From a bacterium (lineage in GTDB: Bacteria > Planctomycetota > J058 > JAJDCP01): DNA of 10,219 nt. The DNA lies in contig JAUIEM010000368.1 in assembly GCA_030428695.1 (NCBI GenBank), forward strand, positions 1 through 10,219, read 5' to 3'. A program made the translations under genes and the position numbers. Below the pieces are notes generated by a model. It saw nothing but the letters and a program-made list of their open reading frames with translations. It searched no databases and was not told the DNA's origin. Position 1 is the stretch's first letter. Every line of letters starts with the position of its first letter. Shown here one piece after another: positions 5,685-10,219 of this stretch.

Positions 5685-7369
5685 TCAGCGCCGCCGCCGC
5701 TGGAAGCGCTCGGCCTCCGCGGCGTCGATCGCGCCGTCGCCGTTCGTGTCGGCCCGGTCGAAGCGCTGGCGCAGGCGGGGCGGGGCCTCGTCGCGGCTGA
5801 TGCGGCCGTCGCCGTCGCTGTCGTGCTGCGCGATCAGCTCCGCGACCGGCGCGGCATCGGCGGGCTCCTCGTCCGGGCCGGTCTTGCCGACATCGACGAA
5901 GGTGCCGCCGGTGCTCTCGGCCAGCTGGCGCATGAAGCGCGCGGCGCGCGGGCCGGCGTCTGCGGCGTCGCGGATCAGCACGGTGTGCAGGAGGAGCTTG
6001 CGGGCGCGGTTCCGGTAGACGAAAGAGGCGAGGATGTCCTCCTGCTTCGCGTAGCGGCCAGAGGTGGGGGCGCCGTCGCTCAGGAAGTAGATCGTGTCGA
6101 TCGGGGCCTTCGCGTTCTTCTCGAAATCGTCGCTGGCCGTGATGTCCAGCGCCAGGTCGAGGGCGTCATGGATGTTCGTGCCGAGGCCGAGGGAGGCCTC
6201 GAGCAGGGCGGACTTGACCCGCTCCTTGTTGCGGTCGTTGGCCTTGAGCATCGTGCCCTCGCAGAGCTCGACCCCCCAGTGGTAGAGCACCACGCCGAAG
6301 CGGGCGCTCTTCGGCAGGGCGTCGATCAGCCGGATCGCCTGCTCGCGGGCCTCGGCGATGCGGGTCTCGCCGGGCACGAGCCGCTCCTGTTCGCCGGTGG
6401 CGAGCGGGTCGGTGCGGGTCAGCGCCCGCTGCATCGACTTGCTGAAGTCGATGACCAGGAGCACGTTCTCGGACACGACCGGGATGCCGAAGAAGGTGCC
6501 GAAGGCCCGCGGCACGGTCTCCCCGCCGTTCGCGGGCGGGCGGTAGCTGCCGTCCGTCAGGCTCGGCGCGTGCACCGCGAGCCAGTCCTCCCACAGCGCG
6601 GGATCGGCGCCGAGGGCTTCGCCGGTCAGCGCGAGGAGGGCGTCCTCGAGCTCCTGGTCGAGGCGGCCGCTCTCGACGTGCAGGCGCTCGACCAGGGCGG
6701 GCACCTGCGCCCGCGCCGCGAGCTCCTGCAGCGCGGCGATCGCGGCGCTGCGCACCTGCCAGCGCCGGTCCTCGAGGCAGCCGGCGATCGCTTCCGCCGC
6801 CTCCTTCGCCCCGAGGCGGGCGAGGGCGTCGAGCGCGTGCACCCGCACCGCGGTCGAGCGGTCGTCCAGCGCCCTGGTCAGGGCCTCCGTCGCCTCCCGG
6901 TCGCCGAGCTCGCCGAGGGCGCAGGCGACCTCGGCGCGCACCTCCGCGCTGCGCTCCGCGAGCCCCTCTTCCCGCAGCCAGGCGCGGGCCTCGGCCGAGC
7001 GCAGCCGGGCGAGCCCGCCGGCGACCGCGCGGGAGCGGGCGAACAGGGCGTTGATCTCGAGGGCGAGGCGGGCGGAGGTGCCGCCGTCCTTCGGCCCGGG
7101 CAGGCGCGGTCCGCGGCGCTCGCGCTCTTCCTCGGTGTAGCCGAGCCCGACCGGCGCGTCACCGCGCTCGACGGCCCGGGCGTAGTCGGCGCGCAGCCCG
7201 GCGAGCTCGCGCAGGGGCTGCTCGAGCACCGCGCAGAGCAGGCGCGCGGCCCGCTCGGAGTCGTGCGCGACGCACAGCTCGACGCCGGCGAAGACCTGCG
7301 CCTCGTCGCTCGAGAGCATCAGCGCGCCCGCCTCGTCCTCCCACTCCCCGGCCACCGCCAGCGCTCCGA

Positions 7370-7397
<28 letters not shown>
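5685..7397 (-). CDS. Exported protein with HEAT repeats, VWA domain and two EF-hand loops
   Basis: 570 residues. ATG 7397 has GGAGGG 6 nt upstream and starts a signal peptide (MRYAGITLLIGALAVAG, cleavage near residue 17), so the protein is exported. Residues 130-245 are HEAT-type helical repeats (for example VRAEVACALGELGD, VRVHALDALARLG, VRSAAIAALQEL). A von Willebrand factor A domain spans about 311-505 with a complete MIDAS: DFSKS (Asp317, Ser319, Ser321), Thr407 in LGLGTNIHDAL and Asp441 in FLSDGAP, so divalent-metal-dependent ligand binding is expected. The C-terminus has two EF-hand loops: DSDGDGRISRDE (526-537), complete in its D-x-D-x-D-G spacing, and DTNGDGAIDAAE (550-561). The gene overlaps the end of the kinase gene by 28 bp. 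Domain assignment is firm; the role (calcium-tuned extracytoplasmic scaffold or adhesin) is inference. Frequent Planctomycetota architecture from general knowledge. Confidence 0.93.

Positions 7398-10219
<2,822 letters not shown>

Overview
This is a GC-rich, gene-dense bacterial chromosomal stretch with seven supported protein genes, two of them cut by the window edges. Six genes lie on the minus strand; only arfB is on the plus strand. The very high GC, the G/C-dominated third codon positions, and the mix of an exported VWA/HEAT/EF-hand protein, a WD40 lipoprotein and a multi-PAS hybrid kinase suggest a large-genome environmental bacterium such as Planctomycetota or Myxococcota. This is inference: no rRNA or other phylogenetic marker is present. 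I see no tRNA, rRNA, CRISPR array, insertion sequence or phage gene.

Left region (1-2507). A minus-strand pair consists of a DUF188/UPF0178 (YaiI/YqxD-type) gene followed, with a 1-nt TGATG overlap, by a large unrecognised gene that runs off the left edge. That second protein has a globular N-terminal half (possibly hotdog-like), a charged helical part, a proline-rich linker, a Lys/Glu-rich helix and an AKPSAKAG tandem-repeat tail resembling histone H1. Divergent from this pair is arfB, a GGQ-motif ribosome-rescue hydrolase, with a plausible sigma-70 promoter in the 78-bp gap.

Middle region (2544-5191). A small zinc-ribbon, two-helix membrane protein lies convergent to arfB. Upstream of it is a long WD40-repeat lipoprotein (lipobox LTAGC), whose end is followed by a 30-nt stem-loop. 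The two are separated by 125 bp.

Intergenic region (5192-5684). About 490 bp with no convincing gene holds an 11-bp perfect inverted repeat with a third, competing partner, plus several small hairpins.

Right region (5685-10219). A large sensor hybrid histidine kinase (at least four PAS domains, HisKA, HATPase, receiver, Ala/Glu-rich tail) enters from the right edge. It overlaps by 28 bp the start of a secreted protein with HEAT repeats, a VWA domain with an intact MIDAS and two EF-hand calcium loops. The overlap suggests coupled translation of a sensor kinase and an exported metal-binding adhesion or scaffold protein. The WD40 lipoprotein downstream on the same strand could be a further envelope component, but the long gap argues for separate control.
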